Shown piece by piece: positions 1-6,055 of a DNA stretch of 6,055 nucleotides. Under the pieces are notes generated by a model, which ran no database searches, was not told where the DNA came from, and saw only the letters and a list, made by a program, of their open reading frames with translations. How positions within the stretch are numbered: the stretch's first letter is position 1; every line of letters begins with the position of its first letter. The stretch covers positions 1 to 6,055 of the forward strand of contig CAKMOP010000204.1 of NCBI GenBank assembly GCA_927910985.1, read 5' to 3'. Source of the DNA: an uncultured Porphyromonas sp. GTDB lineage: Bacteria > Bacteroidota > Bacteroidia > Bacteroidales > Porphyromonadaceae. Both the position numbers and the translations under genes were made by a program.

Positions 1-840
1 AATATCCAGGAGCAGACGGCGCCAGGTGAAGTCTCCATCTTGGTGTCTGATATGATCTTGGGCTTGAAGACAGGGCAAAGCCCCGAGTCTGTCTCAACGA
101 ACATCGAGGTTGCTCTTCGTCGACAGCTCAACAAGCGCCCAGAGTGGGCGATAGCCATCTGGCGGATGCTCTCAGACTTTGATGGTAAGTATTATCAGGA
201 AGCAGGCTCTACCATGCTTCAGGCAAAGCGCCCCTACTATATCTTCATTATGGGAGATAGAGATCAGCTCTATAGCCTCTTGGCGGATGGTCAACTGCCT
301 GCAAATATGCCTCTATATGCTAATAGGTCTCATCAGATGATCCTTGAGCCTACCGAGAAGCAATTGAGCTATGCGGTCAGTCCCAATGCTGTCTTTGGTA
401 GTATTACCCTCGATCGAAAGGAGAAAAATGTGATTGCAGAAGCCTCCCTTGGTAAGGATATGCAAAAAGAACCATCCTTATCCTTCGAGGTAAAGTTGCA
501 GCGTCCTCATTTGTTGCAGTCAGGATCTTATCTGCTTGAGGCATCTAACTACCAGGTGCACCCTCGTGGATACCAGGTGACAAAGCTCCGAGAAGGGGAA
601 GATGGGAGTATCTACATCCGACTTGCCAGCTCGTCGATCATAAAAGGTAATCTAAAGGTCTCTCTGCTACAGCAAATGCCCAACTGGGTGACCGATGTGC
701 ATGCAGAAGATAATGTAGATATCCATCAAGCTGGTGCCATCGACCAGACTTATGGGATCAAGTACATCCTAAGTGGCCTACAGCGCCCGTATGAAAGTGC
801 CTCTAAGGAACTCTTCTCGATAGATCTAACTATCAAATAA
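1..840 (+). CDS. C-terminal part of an unrecognised protein, first gene of the tubulin/Hsp70 operon (5' end outside window)
   Basis: The frame is open from the first base, so the gene begins upstream; the TTG at 40 is internal. 279 residues are visible. The segment opens with a hydrophobic strand ending in Ser-Asp (EVSILVSDMI), followed by an amphipathic region and a second strand, RPYYIFIMGD. That alternation resembles the end of a Rossmann-like or von Willebrand A-type domain, but no complete MIDAS motif is visible, so the assignment is weak. The rest is rich in predicted beta strands and ends with TYGIKYILSGLQRPY and a last strand. There is no membrane segment or signal peptide in the visible part. 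It lies 31 bases upstream of the membrane-protein gene with no terminator between, so it is probably co-transcribed. Known FtsZ-like membrane-remodelling operons often include a vWA protein, and this gene could fill that place; this is inference. The function is not recognised. Confidence 0.75.
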   Translation, partial: NIQEQTAPGEVSILVSDMILGLKTGQSPESVSTNIEVALRRQLNKRPEWAIAIWRMLSDFDGKYYQEAGSTMLQAKRPYYIFIMGDRDQLYSLLADGQLPANMPLYANRSHQMILEPTEKQLSYAVSPNAVFGSITLDRKEKNVIAEASLGKDMQKEPSLSFEVKLQRPHLLQSGSYLLEASNYQVHPRGYQVTKLREGEDGSIYIRLASSSIIKGNLKVSLLQQMPNWVTDVHAEDNVDIHQAGAIDQTYGIKYILSGLQRPYESASKELFSIDLTIK

Positions 841-871
841 ACTACTCTATCAACTATTATTATCGAATCTT

Positions 872-1321
872 ATGGAACGTATCTACCTCTTACTAGATAG
901 TCTATACTGTAGCCAGCTTCGTGATTATCTTTCTGGATATGACTGCCAGACAGAGCTGTTCTCTGGAGCAAATAGTTATACCCAACTTGGTTTGATCACG
1001 CTTGGTCTTCAGCTTCTGGTTACCTTCCTCTATTTTCGACTCTTTGATCCCAGTGAATCAAAGACGGCAAAATGGGGAATTACATTGGGGAGTAGCTCCC
1101 TGGCATCTGCCTTGATAGCCTACTTTTGGGCGAGTAATGCGGAGGCAAATGGACTTATCGGACAATGCCTACTACATGATGATCAGGGAAATACTCTGAT
1201 CTCTGCGTCAGACTTCCTTGGACTGGGGATAAGCAATGCGATTATCGCAGCCGTCTTCTTCTTCCTCTTTGGGTTAGGCTTCCGATATATGAGTGCTAAC
1301 AATCGATATATCCCATTCTAA
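872..1321 (+). CDS. Small integral membrane protein, function unknown
   Basis: A 149-residue protein with three likely transmembrane helices at about residues 38-57, 68-87 and 115-137. There is a polar, Cys-containing N-terminal stretch of about 35 residues, with cysteines at 13 and 25, and a polar loop at about 88-113 containing another Cys at 99. No cleavable signal peptide is evident. The ATG at 872 is the first start in a frame that matches the membrane pattern, and no Shine-Dalgarno sequence precedes it, as for the other left-block genes. It sits 31 bases after the preceding gene and 4 bases before the tubulin-like gene, so translation of the latter may be coupled to it. The likely role, inferred from context only, is a membrane anchor or partner for the soluble tubulin-like and Hsp70-like proteins. 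I do not recognise the family. Confidence 0.8.
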   Translation: MERIYLLLDSLYCSQLRDYLSGYDCQTELFSGANSYTQLGLITLGLQLLVTFLYFRLFDPSESKTAKWGITLGSSSLASALIAYFWASNAEANGLIGQCLLHDDQGNTLISASDFLGLGISNAIIAAVFFFLFGLGFRYMSANNRYIPF

Positions 1322-1325
1322 AGCT

Positions 1326-2765
1326 ATGAATGAAGTATACGTACTGGCTATAGGAGGATCGGGGGCGCGTGTGCTGCGTAGCCTGGTCATGTTGCTCGCT
1401 GCAGGTGTCGAGCCTAATGCCAAAATCATCCCGCTCATCATTGATCCAGATAGTGGTGCGGGGAATCTGAGCCAAACAATCGAGCTACTCAAGCTCTATA
1501 CCCAGATCCGGGAAGAGGCACAAGTGGATAATGCTGACCCCTTGGTGACATTCTCCACTCCGATAGAGATGCTACCTGGAGCAGGCTACCAAGTGCAGCT
1601 TGATCAAATTGCAGGAACGAAGTTTCGAGAGTATGTTGATCTGGGCGTTGCGATGAGTGGTTCATCACAAGCTCTTCTTCGTAGCCTCTTCTCCAAAGAG
1701 AACCTTGATCTGGAGATGACCATTGGATTCAAAGGAAATCCCAATATCGGGAGTATTGTCTTAGGACAGTTCGAGGGGAGTGATGCCTATAAACGATTCT
1801 TCAGTGAGCTACAAAAAGGAGACATCACGAAGAAGAGTATCTTCATCATCAGCTCGATCTTTGGCGGAACGGGGGCTAGTGGCTTCCCCTCTCTCCTGAA
1901 GAGCCTACGCAGTAGCTCAACGATGGCCTCTAAAATGCGTATGGGGGCACTCTCTCTACTTCCCTACTTCAATCTGGAGAACAATGCATCAAGTGCTATC
2001 GATAGTGCTACCTTCTACGCTAAGACGCGAGCAGCCTTGAGCTACTATACTGAGAACATCATCAAGAATGCAGACATTGATGACTTCTACTTTATAGGAG
2101 ATAAGTCCCCCAATAGCTATAGCAATAGTGACGGAGGACAGACTCAGCGCAATCAGGCTCACCTTGTCGAGCTGGCAGGCGCTCTGAGTATCATTCACTT
2201 CGCACGCTTAGGCTCCGAGCGACCTACATCTTCGGTCGGGACTATGTATGAGTTCGGGCTGGATAAGCCAGTATCCGATGCGATCGGATTTAAAACTCTT
2301 GGAGATACGACGGAGCGAGAGCTTGCTGTCCCCTTGACTGCACTCTACCTGATGCATCGCTTTCTCGAGGAAGCCGACATCTTTACGGATAAAGACCCTT
2401 GGCTCAAGGAAATCCAAGCAAATCCAGGAGATGGTAGCTTCATAGATGATATCAACCGTTTCTTGGAGCTCTATAAGGAATGGCTACAAGAGTTAGGGGG
2501 GCACAGTAGCCACGGGTTCAAGCCTTTTGAGATAGGTGTCCAGATCGACAACCTTTTCAACTGTGTACTTGACTACCCCCTTCAGTCCAAGGGCTTCTTC
2601 AAGTCCATGATGAGCAGGACAGGGCTTGCTCTATTTAGAGACAAGCTCAATAAGCTGGCGAAGGGAAACCAGCCTACTACCTATGGAGCTCTCCTAAATA
2701 TGCTCAGCACGGCGAGTTGTGAACTCTCAGAAGACGAGATCAAGCTTCCTATCAAACCCGAATAA
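1326..2765 (+). CDS. Tubulin/FtsZ-superfamily protein (Tubulin_2-like)
   Basis: A 479-residue protein. The N-terminus has a beta strand followed by a glycine loop (VLAIGGSGAR, residues 6-15), then a helix and a second strand ending IIDPDSG, which is the layout of the tubulin Rossmann-type nucleotide fold. The tubulin signature loop that contacts GTP phosphates is GGTGASG at residues 180-186, preceded by a hydrophobic strand (FIISSIF). It is close to the GGGTGTG/S consensus but shifted deeper into the protein than in FtsZ, because of about 70 extra residues between the first loop and this one. A helix containing ATFYAKTRAALSYY follows. I see no FtsZ C-terminal tail or transmembrane segment. 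The ATG at 1326 was chosen because the Rossmann strand begins right after it and it lies 4 bases past the upstream stop; a GTG at 1293 in the same frame would overlap the upstream gene and adds an unlikely leader. The role is presumably GTP-dependent polymerisation or a switch acting with the neighbouring ATPase; this is inferred from the fold. Confidence 0.85.
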   Translation: MNEVYVLAIGGSGARVLRSLVMLLAAGVEPNAKIIPLIIDPDSGAGNLSQTIELLKLYTQIREEAQVDNADPLVTFSTPIEMLPGAGYQVQLDQIAGTKFREYVDLGVAMSGSSQALLRSLFSKENLDLEMTIGFKGNPNIGSIVLGQFEGSDAYKRFFSELQKGDITKKSIFIISSIFGGTGASGFPSLLKSLRSSSTMASKMRMGALSLLPYFNLENNASSAIDSATFYAKTRAALSYYTENIIKNADIDDFYFIGDKSPNSYSNSDGGQTQRNQAHLVELAGALSIIHFARLGSERPTSSVGTMYEFGLDKPVSDAIGFKTLGDTTERELAVPLTALYLMHRFLEEADIFTDKDPWLKEIQANPGDGSFIDDINRFLELYKEWLQELGGHSSHGFKPFEIGVQIDNLFNCVLDYPLQSKGFFKSMMSRTGLALFRDKLNKLAKGNQPTTYGALLNMLSTASCELSEDEIKLPIKPE

Positions 2766-2779
2766 GCACATAACTAACA

Positions 2780-5407
2780 ATGATACTTAGAGTACACTCT
2801 GACCAGAACTCAGATAACAACAATAAGGATGGATGGGCGGCTACTTCGACGCTGACGGAAGAGCAGATCGCTACCATCATCGATCCAGCAGGTGGAGATC
2901 CGAAGCTGGATGTTACTTCCATCCCCAGTCCTTGGGGGCGGTGGGATCTCATTCGTACTGCTTTTCGAAATGTCACCTCAACGGGAGACTTTGATCGGAA
3001 TAAACTTGACCACAAGCTGATTTCCGATACGCTGGACGTTGCCCAAATCTTCTTCCATTTAGATCGATTGAAGAAGCAGGGAGTCGTCGAGGTGCTTTGC
3101 TGGAATAGAGAGAAAGAGTTAGACGCCCTTCTGGAGTCTGACCTCTCTGGGCATCAGATCTTAGGTAAGGCACTCGATAAGTATTTATCTCAAGATGCAA
3201 AGAGCTTCAATTTCGATAAGCTCTCTTCGATCGCCCTTCTGCTGGTTGTTGACCCTAAGACGGGAGAAAAGACCATCGTTGGATCCACTTCTTCGGTCAC
3301 ACTCTTTAGTATCGCTCCTGGGGATCTGAGCCATCTTAGCTCGCTCCTGAACTTTGGGACAGATCGCCCCTTCGATAAAGAGTTATGCCCTCTGTATAAG
3401 CGAGAGGAAGCCTTCATCATCTGGCTATACGCACTGCAGTCGGGCTACGCCTACTTCAGTCGCTACTTCAAGGAGATTGATGAATACCTCAATGTAACCA
3501 AGTCGCTCCTTCCTAAAAGTATCCAACGGCAGATCAATGCGCTGACACCTGAAAGTCTTCAGAAAGACTATGACCTACAGGAGTATATGCCTGGCTCTCC
3601 CATAGCCATACTGGAGGACTTCAACTTATTTACAAGCAAGGGGACGAGTGTCGAAAAGATCAGCGAGAAGTCTGACTTTTGCATCCGACCACGACGCAAG
3701 GATAGAGAGTTCCTCCCGGAGCGTCTCCCATTGGTCCTTCCTGACAATGCCGGCTATGGGAGTCTCTACTATATCGTAGATCGCTGGGATACTGAAACGG
3801 AAGTGCCTACCTGCGATCCGCTTCCCCTAAACCAAAGACGCCTGCCAGGGAGTGGGGAGCTCTATCCTTACCTCTCCATCGGGGACTTCCTCGAAGATAA
3901 CATTGTCACGCTCTATAACGAGATCAGGGAGGACTGTTTCTATCCTGGAGAGCGTAGTCTTAGCCTCAAGAATGCAAAGCTGGGCTGTATGCTCCCCCTG
4001 AAGCCTCGCTTCTTTGACTATTTCAGCACCGATGACCTGGTCAACTATAAGATGCTCGAAATGGATCTTAAGGGAGAGGATATCATCGTGAAGCTCTCTA
4101 TCCCTATCAAGGGGGGGAAGATGGTCTATGAGCGTACTTATAGCAAGGAGACAGAGGAGACTGCAGTCGGAACAAATCAGCCTGCCTATTGCAGGAAAAA
4201 ATATAGGTTTGAGCTGGGGATGATTCCGACCAAGCGACATCAATACCTATGCTATGTTGCTGCGAAGAATCTTGAAGCCTCTCTGGGAGCTTTCGTGGCA
4301 TCTGGTGAGTTAGTAGCTCCGTCCTACTCTTCAACGCAGGAGATCGGGGAGCGAGAGATCTACTCCCAGGAATATGCCCAGCACTTGGAGATGCTCCGAG
4401 TAACCCTCAGTGGTGTCTCTGGTATCCTCATACCTATTCCTCGGAAGCCCTCTACTAGTCAAGCCTCTGTCCTATCCTATGCGGTGGACTTGGGGACTAC
4501 AAACACGGTGGTCGCCTGCAAGGAAGATGATGGTACTCCAGCGCTACTCTCTTGGAAGGATTCGGAAATACTACGTATGCTTACGGACTTCCAGCAAAGC
4601 TATGAAGGAAAGCGGTACATCGAGAGTCGCCTAACCTTACCCTACATCGGAGGAACTGGGCCCTCTGATATTGATCCTGGGAAGTTCCAGTTCCGTACAG
4701 CTCTGCGTGTAAATGATAAAGACAAAGGGTATCATGGACCCTTCTCTAACTCAGCTCCCGATTTTACCTATCAGCGCTTTGTGTTGAGTGGAGGTGAGTT
4801 GGACTCTGTGACGAAGTTGGATATCAAATGGGAAGGGGTCAATGACTATTCTCTCCGCTCCTATATCCACTCGCTCTGTGTCCTTATCTCGGCGCATGCC
4901 GAACTCAGAGGAGCACCTAAGATCAGACTCTCTTGGTCCTATCCGAGCAGTATGAATAGCCAAGACCGGAATCGACTCACTAAGCTTTGGGAGGATGCAG
5001 TCGATGAGTACCTCGAAGTTCCAGGCGAACGAAAAGTCGGACTCATTTCAGAAAATGAAGCCGTAGCACCCTACCTATACTACTATCGTACTGCTGGAAT
5101 ACAAGGACGTACGGTCTCTATGGATATTGGCGGCGGAACTGTAGACATTCTTCTGACTGGATATACTGAAGGCGAACCAATGTATCTCAGTTCCTGTAGA
5201 CTCGGAGGGAATACGTTATTGAGAGAGCCTTATAATAAGCAGACTCTGGGCTCAGGATTCAGTAACTACCTACGAGACTATGTGGATGACGTGCTTAAAT
5301 CTGGTAAAGTTGGTGATAAGGCAAAAGAGCATTTAGTAAAGTTGCCGAGCCAGATGCAGCAATACGTTGATCAAGGTAAGACTGTAGAAGCCGTATCATA
5401 CTTATGA
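2780..5407 (+). CDS. Large protein with C-terminal Hsp70/actin-fold ATPase domain, truncated at its 3' end
   Basis: 875 residues are readable. Residues 1 to about 560 form a long region I cannot assign, with striking short segments IPSPWGRWDL (48-57) and LPLKPRFFDYF (405-415). The ATPase domain then starts: phosphate-1 motif DLGTTNT at 570-576, a connect-1-like segment ENEAVA at 758-763, and phosphate-2 motif DIGGGTVD at 782-789. The spacing of about 210 residues between the two phosphate motifs is near that of DnaK. Only about 85 residues follow phosphate 2, and neither connect 2 nor the adenosine motif is present, so the actin fold is incomplete; an intact protein should be at least 100-200 residues longer. 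The stop at 5405-5407 lies beyond the change in base composition, and the last residues may already be foreign. The start is 14 bases after the tubulin-like gene without a Shine-Dalgarno sequence. Relatives I recall are annotated as Hsc70/actin-family or SrfB-like proteins. As it stands the product is probably non-functional, if the junction is real. Confidence 0.8.
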   Translation: MILRVHSDQNSDNNNKDGWAATSTLTEEQIATIIDPAGGDPKLDVTSIPSPWGRWDLIRTAFRNVTSTGDFDRNKLDHKLISDTLDVAQIFFHLDRLKKQGVVEVLCWNREKELDALLESDLSGHQILGKALDKYLSQDAKSFNFDKLSSIALLLVVDPKTGEKTIVGSTSSVTLFSIAPGDLSHLSSLLNFGTDRPFDKELCPLYKREEAFIIWLYALQSGYAYFSRYFKEIDEYLNVTKSLLPKSIQRQINALTPESLQKDYDLQEYMPGSPIAILEDFNLFTSKGTSVEKISEKSDFCIRPRRKDREFLPERLPLVLPDNAGYGSLYYIVDRWDTETEVPTCDPLPLNQRRLPGSGELYPYLSIGDFLEDNIVTLYNEIREDCFYPGERSLSLKNAKLGCMLPLKPRFFDYFSTDDLVNYKMLEMDLKGEDIIVKLSIPIKGGKMVYERTYSKETEETAVGTNQPAYCRKKYRFELGMIPTKRHQYLCYVAAKNLEASLGAFVASGELVAPSYSSTQEIGEREIYSQEYAQHLEMLRVTLSGVSGILIPIPRKPSTSQASVLSYAVDLGTTNTVVACKEDDGTPALLSWKDSEILRMLTDFQQSYEGKRYIESRLTLPYIGGTGPSDIDPGKFQFRTALRVNDKDKGYHGPFSNSAPDFTYQRFVLSGGELDSVTKLDIKWEGVNDYSLRSYIHSLCVLISAHAELRGAPKIRLSWSYPSSMNSQDRNRLTKLWEDAVDEYLEVPGERKVGLISENEAVAPYLYYYRTAGIQGRTVSMDIGGGTVDILLTGYTEGEPMYLSSCRLGGNTLLREPYNKQTLGSGFSNYLRDYVDDVLKSGKVGDKAKEHLVKLPSQMQQYVDQGKTVEAVSYL
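5393..5404. other. Breakpoint between two unrelated DNA segments
   Basis: Reading from the left, this segment is still plausible as the continuation of the Hsp70-like protein (VSYL). Reading from the right on the - strand, the same bases encode the end of a lipase-like stretch (HKYD). Beyond it on either side each gene loses recognisable sequence. G+C falls sharply to the right, coding strand switches, and translation signals change type. No insertion-sequence ends, target-site duplication, tRNA or integrase lies nearby. It is either a recombination point or a chimeric join made during amplification, sequencing or assembly; the sequence alone does not decide. The exact base is uncertain by some tens of bases because I placed it from remembered family sequences. 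Confidence 0.6.
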
Positions 5408-5446
5408 CGATAATTGCGAAATTGTTCCGGATTGTTCTTGCATGTA

Positions 5447-5470
5447 CTTGATTTCTTCTTTCGAATCAAG
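5447..5470. repeat. Short perfect inverted repeat inside the lipase-like pseudogene
   Basis: CTTGATT (5447-5453) and AATCAAG (5464-5470) are perfect inverted copies around a 10-base loop. There is no following T-run and the stem is A+T-rich, so it is not a convincing terminator. Its right arm coincides with the second frame change of the lipase-like gene. Confidence 0.5.
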
Positions 5471-5966
5471 TTATAATATCTGGCCCGTTGTACCCAACAT
5501 TGGCATAACCTCGCTTTAAGCGACATACATAGCCAGAGACTCTCCAAGCGAATGCCCCGCAGTTGTGATTTTAGCAGAGGGATAAGTTTTTTCGATTTCT
5601 TCCGCAAAACTCAGAGCCGTTTGAAATTGAGATTTTCTAAATGTCTTTGTTTTCAAATCCGACAACACCTGTCTATCACCAAATCCTATTGATTGGATAT
5701 CTGTTTGGATGTCAAGTCGATCATCTTTATTCGTCCCTGCATAGGCAATCACTACATGGCTATAATCCACATTCCCATTTTTATCTACAGGAGCAACTGC
5801 CATAGCTTGCATACCGTTAGAGGTGTTGTCTTTTGTACTAAGAACTCGAAAAGTTTGAGAATCCTTTCTTAACTCATCTCCTGCTTTCCATGGAGTTGAA
5901 TTTTTATTTTTATCAACTTCATATACTTGGTCAACTAAGTAATTAAAACTTTTATCCGTAATCATA

Positions 5967-6055
5967 TTATCTCACCCAATAAATAACTGTTATATTTGAC
6001 ATAAGTGAATCGCTATTTATTACTTCCGGATTATCTCTTTCTATTAATTTATTCC
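5967..6055 (-). CDS. 3' end of an unidentified gene upstream of the lipase-like gene
   Basis: On the - strand one frame is open from the window edge for 28 codons to a TAA at 5969-5967, a single base before the ATG of the lipase-like gene. The visible peptide ends in a hydrophobic beta-strand-like run, NITVIYWVR. The near-abutting stop and start, and a Shine-Dalgarno sequence placed inside the final codons, are what a co-translated operon pair looks like. The other two frames have stops in this stretch. At this length in A+T-rich DNA an open frame could still arise by chance, and I do not recognise the family. Confidence 0.45.
   Translation of the reverse strand, partial: NKLIERDNPEVINSDSLMSNITVIYWVR
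5971..5977 (-). promoter_or_regulatory. Ribosome binding site of the lipase-like gene
   Basis: On the - strand this reads GGGTGAG, five bases before the ATG at 5965, a fair match to the anti-Shine-Dalgarno sequence. It supports that start codon. It lies inside the last codons of the upstream reading frame, which suggests coupled translation. No left-block gene has such a site. Confidence 0.6.

Larger units (their letters stand above)
5393..5965 (-). pseudogene. Lipase-like alpha/beta hydrolase, frameshifted and cut off at the breakpoint
   Basis: The first 149 codons are intact, from the ATG at 5965-5963 to a TAA at 5518-5516. They show an alpha/beta-hydrolase pattern: strand VVIAYAGT (the oxyanion-side strand of class 3 lipase-like proteins) and the nucleophile elbow GHSLGE at about residues 137-142, whose Ser would be catalytic. 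No signal peptide is seen. After the stop the protein can be followed through other frames: LKRGYANVGYNGPDII (5519 to about 5472), then SKEEIKYMQE (5464-5435), then NPEQFRNYRHKYD (5433-5395). That requires three frame changes within about 120 bases. The sequence then runs into the Hsp70-like gene, so the 3' end, with the expected catalytic His region, is missing. It resembles small lipase-like proteins I recall from streptococci and relatives; substrate unknown. Base composition is much lower in G+C than the left block. The frameshifts may be true decay or read errors near a contig join. Confidence 0.75.

Noticed and set aside
40..840. TTG at 40 as the start of the first gene
   Set aside because: The same frame is open to the window edge and the residues before it continue a beta strand, so the gene begins outside the window.
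1293..1325. GTG at 1293 as the start of the tubulin-like gene
   Set aside because: It would overlap the membrane-protein gene by 29 bases, and the conserved-looking Rossmann strand begins directly after the ATG at 1326.
3827..4243. 138-codon open frame on the - strand
   Set aside because: It is antisense to the Hsp70-like gene, whose + strand frame carries the coherent protein; no recognisable domain or ribosome site.
4410..4634. 74-codon open frame on the + strand
   Set aside because: It overlaps the phosphate-1 motif region of the Hsp70-like gene in another frame and looks like a shadow.
5393..5404. Mobile-element insertion as the cause of the junction
   Set aside because: No transposase, terminal inverted repeats, target duplication or integrase is visible, and both flanking genes are truncated, which a simple insertion does not explain.
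5447..5470. Inverted repeat as a bidirectional terminator between convergent genes
   Set aside because: The stem is only 7 A+T-rich pairs without a T-run, and it lies within coding sequence of the lipase-like gene.
5371..5607. 78-codon - strand frame as a separate gene
   Set aside because: Its useful part (NPEQFRNYRHKYD) is the third-frame continuation of the frameshifted lipase-like gene; the remainder is antisense to the Hsp70-like gene or out of frame.
5981..6030. Promoter for the lipase-like gene (TATAAC at 5989-5994 on the - strand)
   Set aside because: No acceptable -35 element at the right distance, and the region appears to be coding for the upstream gene tail.

Overview
The window joins two stretches of DNA that look as if they come from different organisms. 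Positions 1 to about 5400 have roughly half G+C and hold four genes packed head to tail on the + strand. None of their starts is preceded by a purine-rich Shine-Dalgarno sequence. That, with the protein sequences themselves, suggests a Bacteroidota genome, perhaps an oral Porphyromonas-like member of the Bacteroidales (inference from composition and recall, not from a search). From about 5400 to the end the DNA is much richer in A+T (about one third G+C in the stretch I counted) and is coded on the - strand. It has a recognisable Shine-Dalgarno sequence and encodes a lipase-like protein of the kind I associate with streptococci and relatives.

Left block: the 3' part of an unrecognised gene (1-840), a small three-helix membrane protein (872-1321), a tubulin/FtsZ-superfamily protein with the GTP-binding loop GGTGASG (1326-2765), and a large protein whose C-terminal third is an Hsp70/actin-type ATPase (2780-5407). 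Gaps are 31, 4 and 14 bases with no terminator, so this reads as one operon. A tubulin-like GTPase, an actin-fold ATPase and a membrane protein together suggest a cytoskeletal or membrane-remodelling device. FtsZ-like families have been proposed to act in multicomponent membrane-remodelling systems with vWA-domain proteins. The role here is inference.

Right block: the last 28 codons of an unidentified gene (5967-6055, - strand) run almost directly into a lipase-like gene (start at 5965, - strand), whose reading frame is broken three times and which then runs into the join.

The key observation is the join near 5393-5404. The Hsp70-like gene stops about 85 residues after its second phosphate motif, before the rest of the ATPase fold, and the lipase-like gene coming from the other side is cut at the same place. 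Two unrelated genes losing their 3' ends tail to tail at one point, with a change of composition and translation signals, points to a recombination breakpoint or a chimeric read/assembly. Conclusions about the complete system should rest on the left block only.
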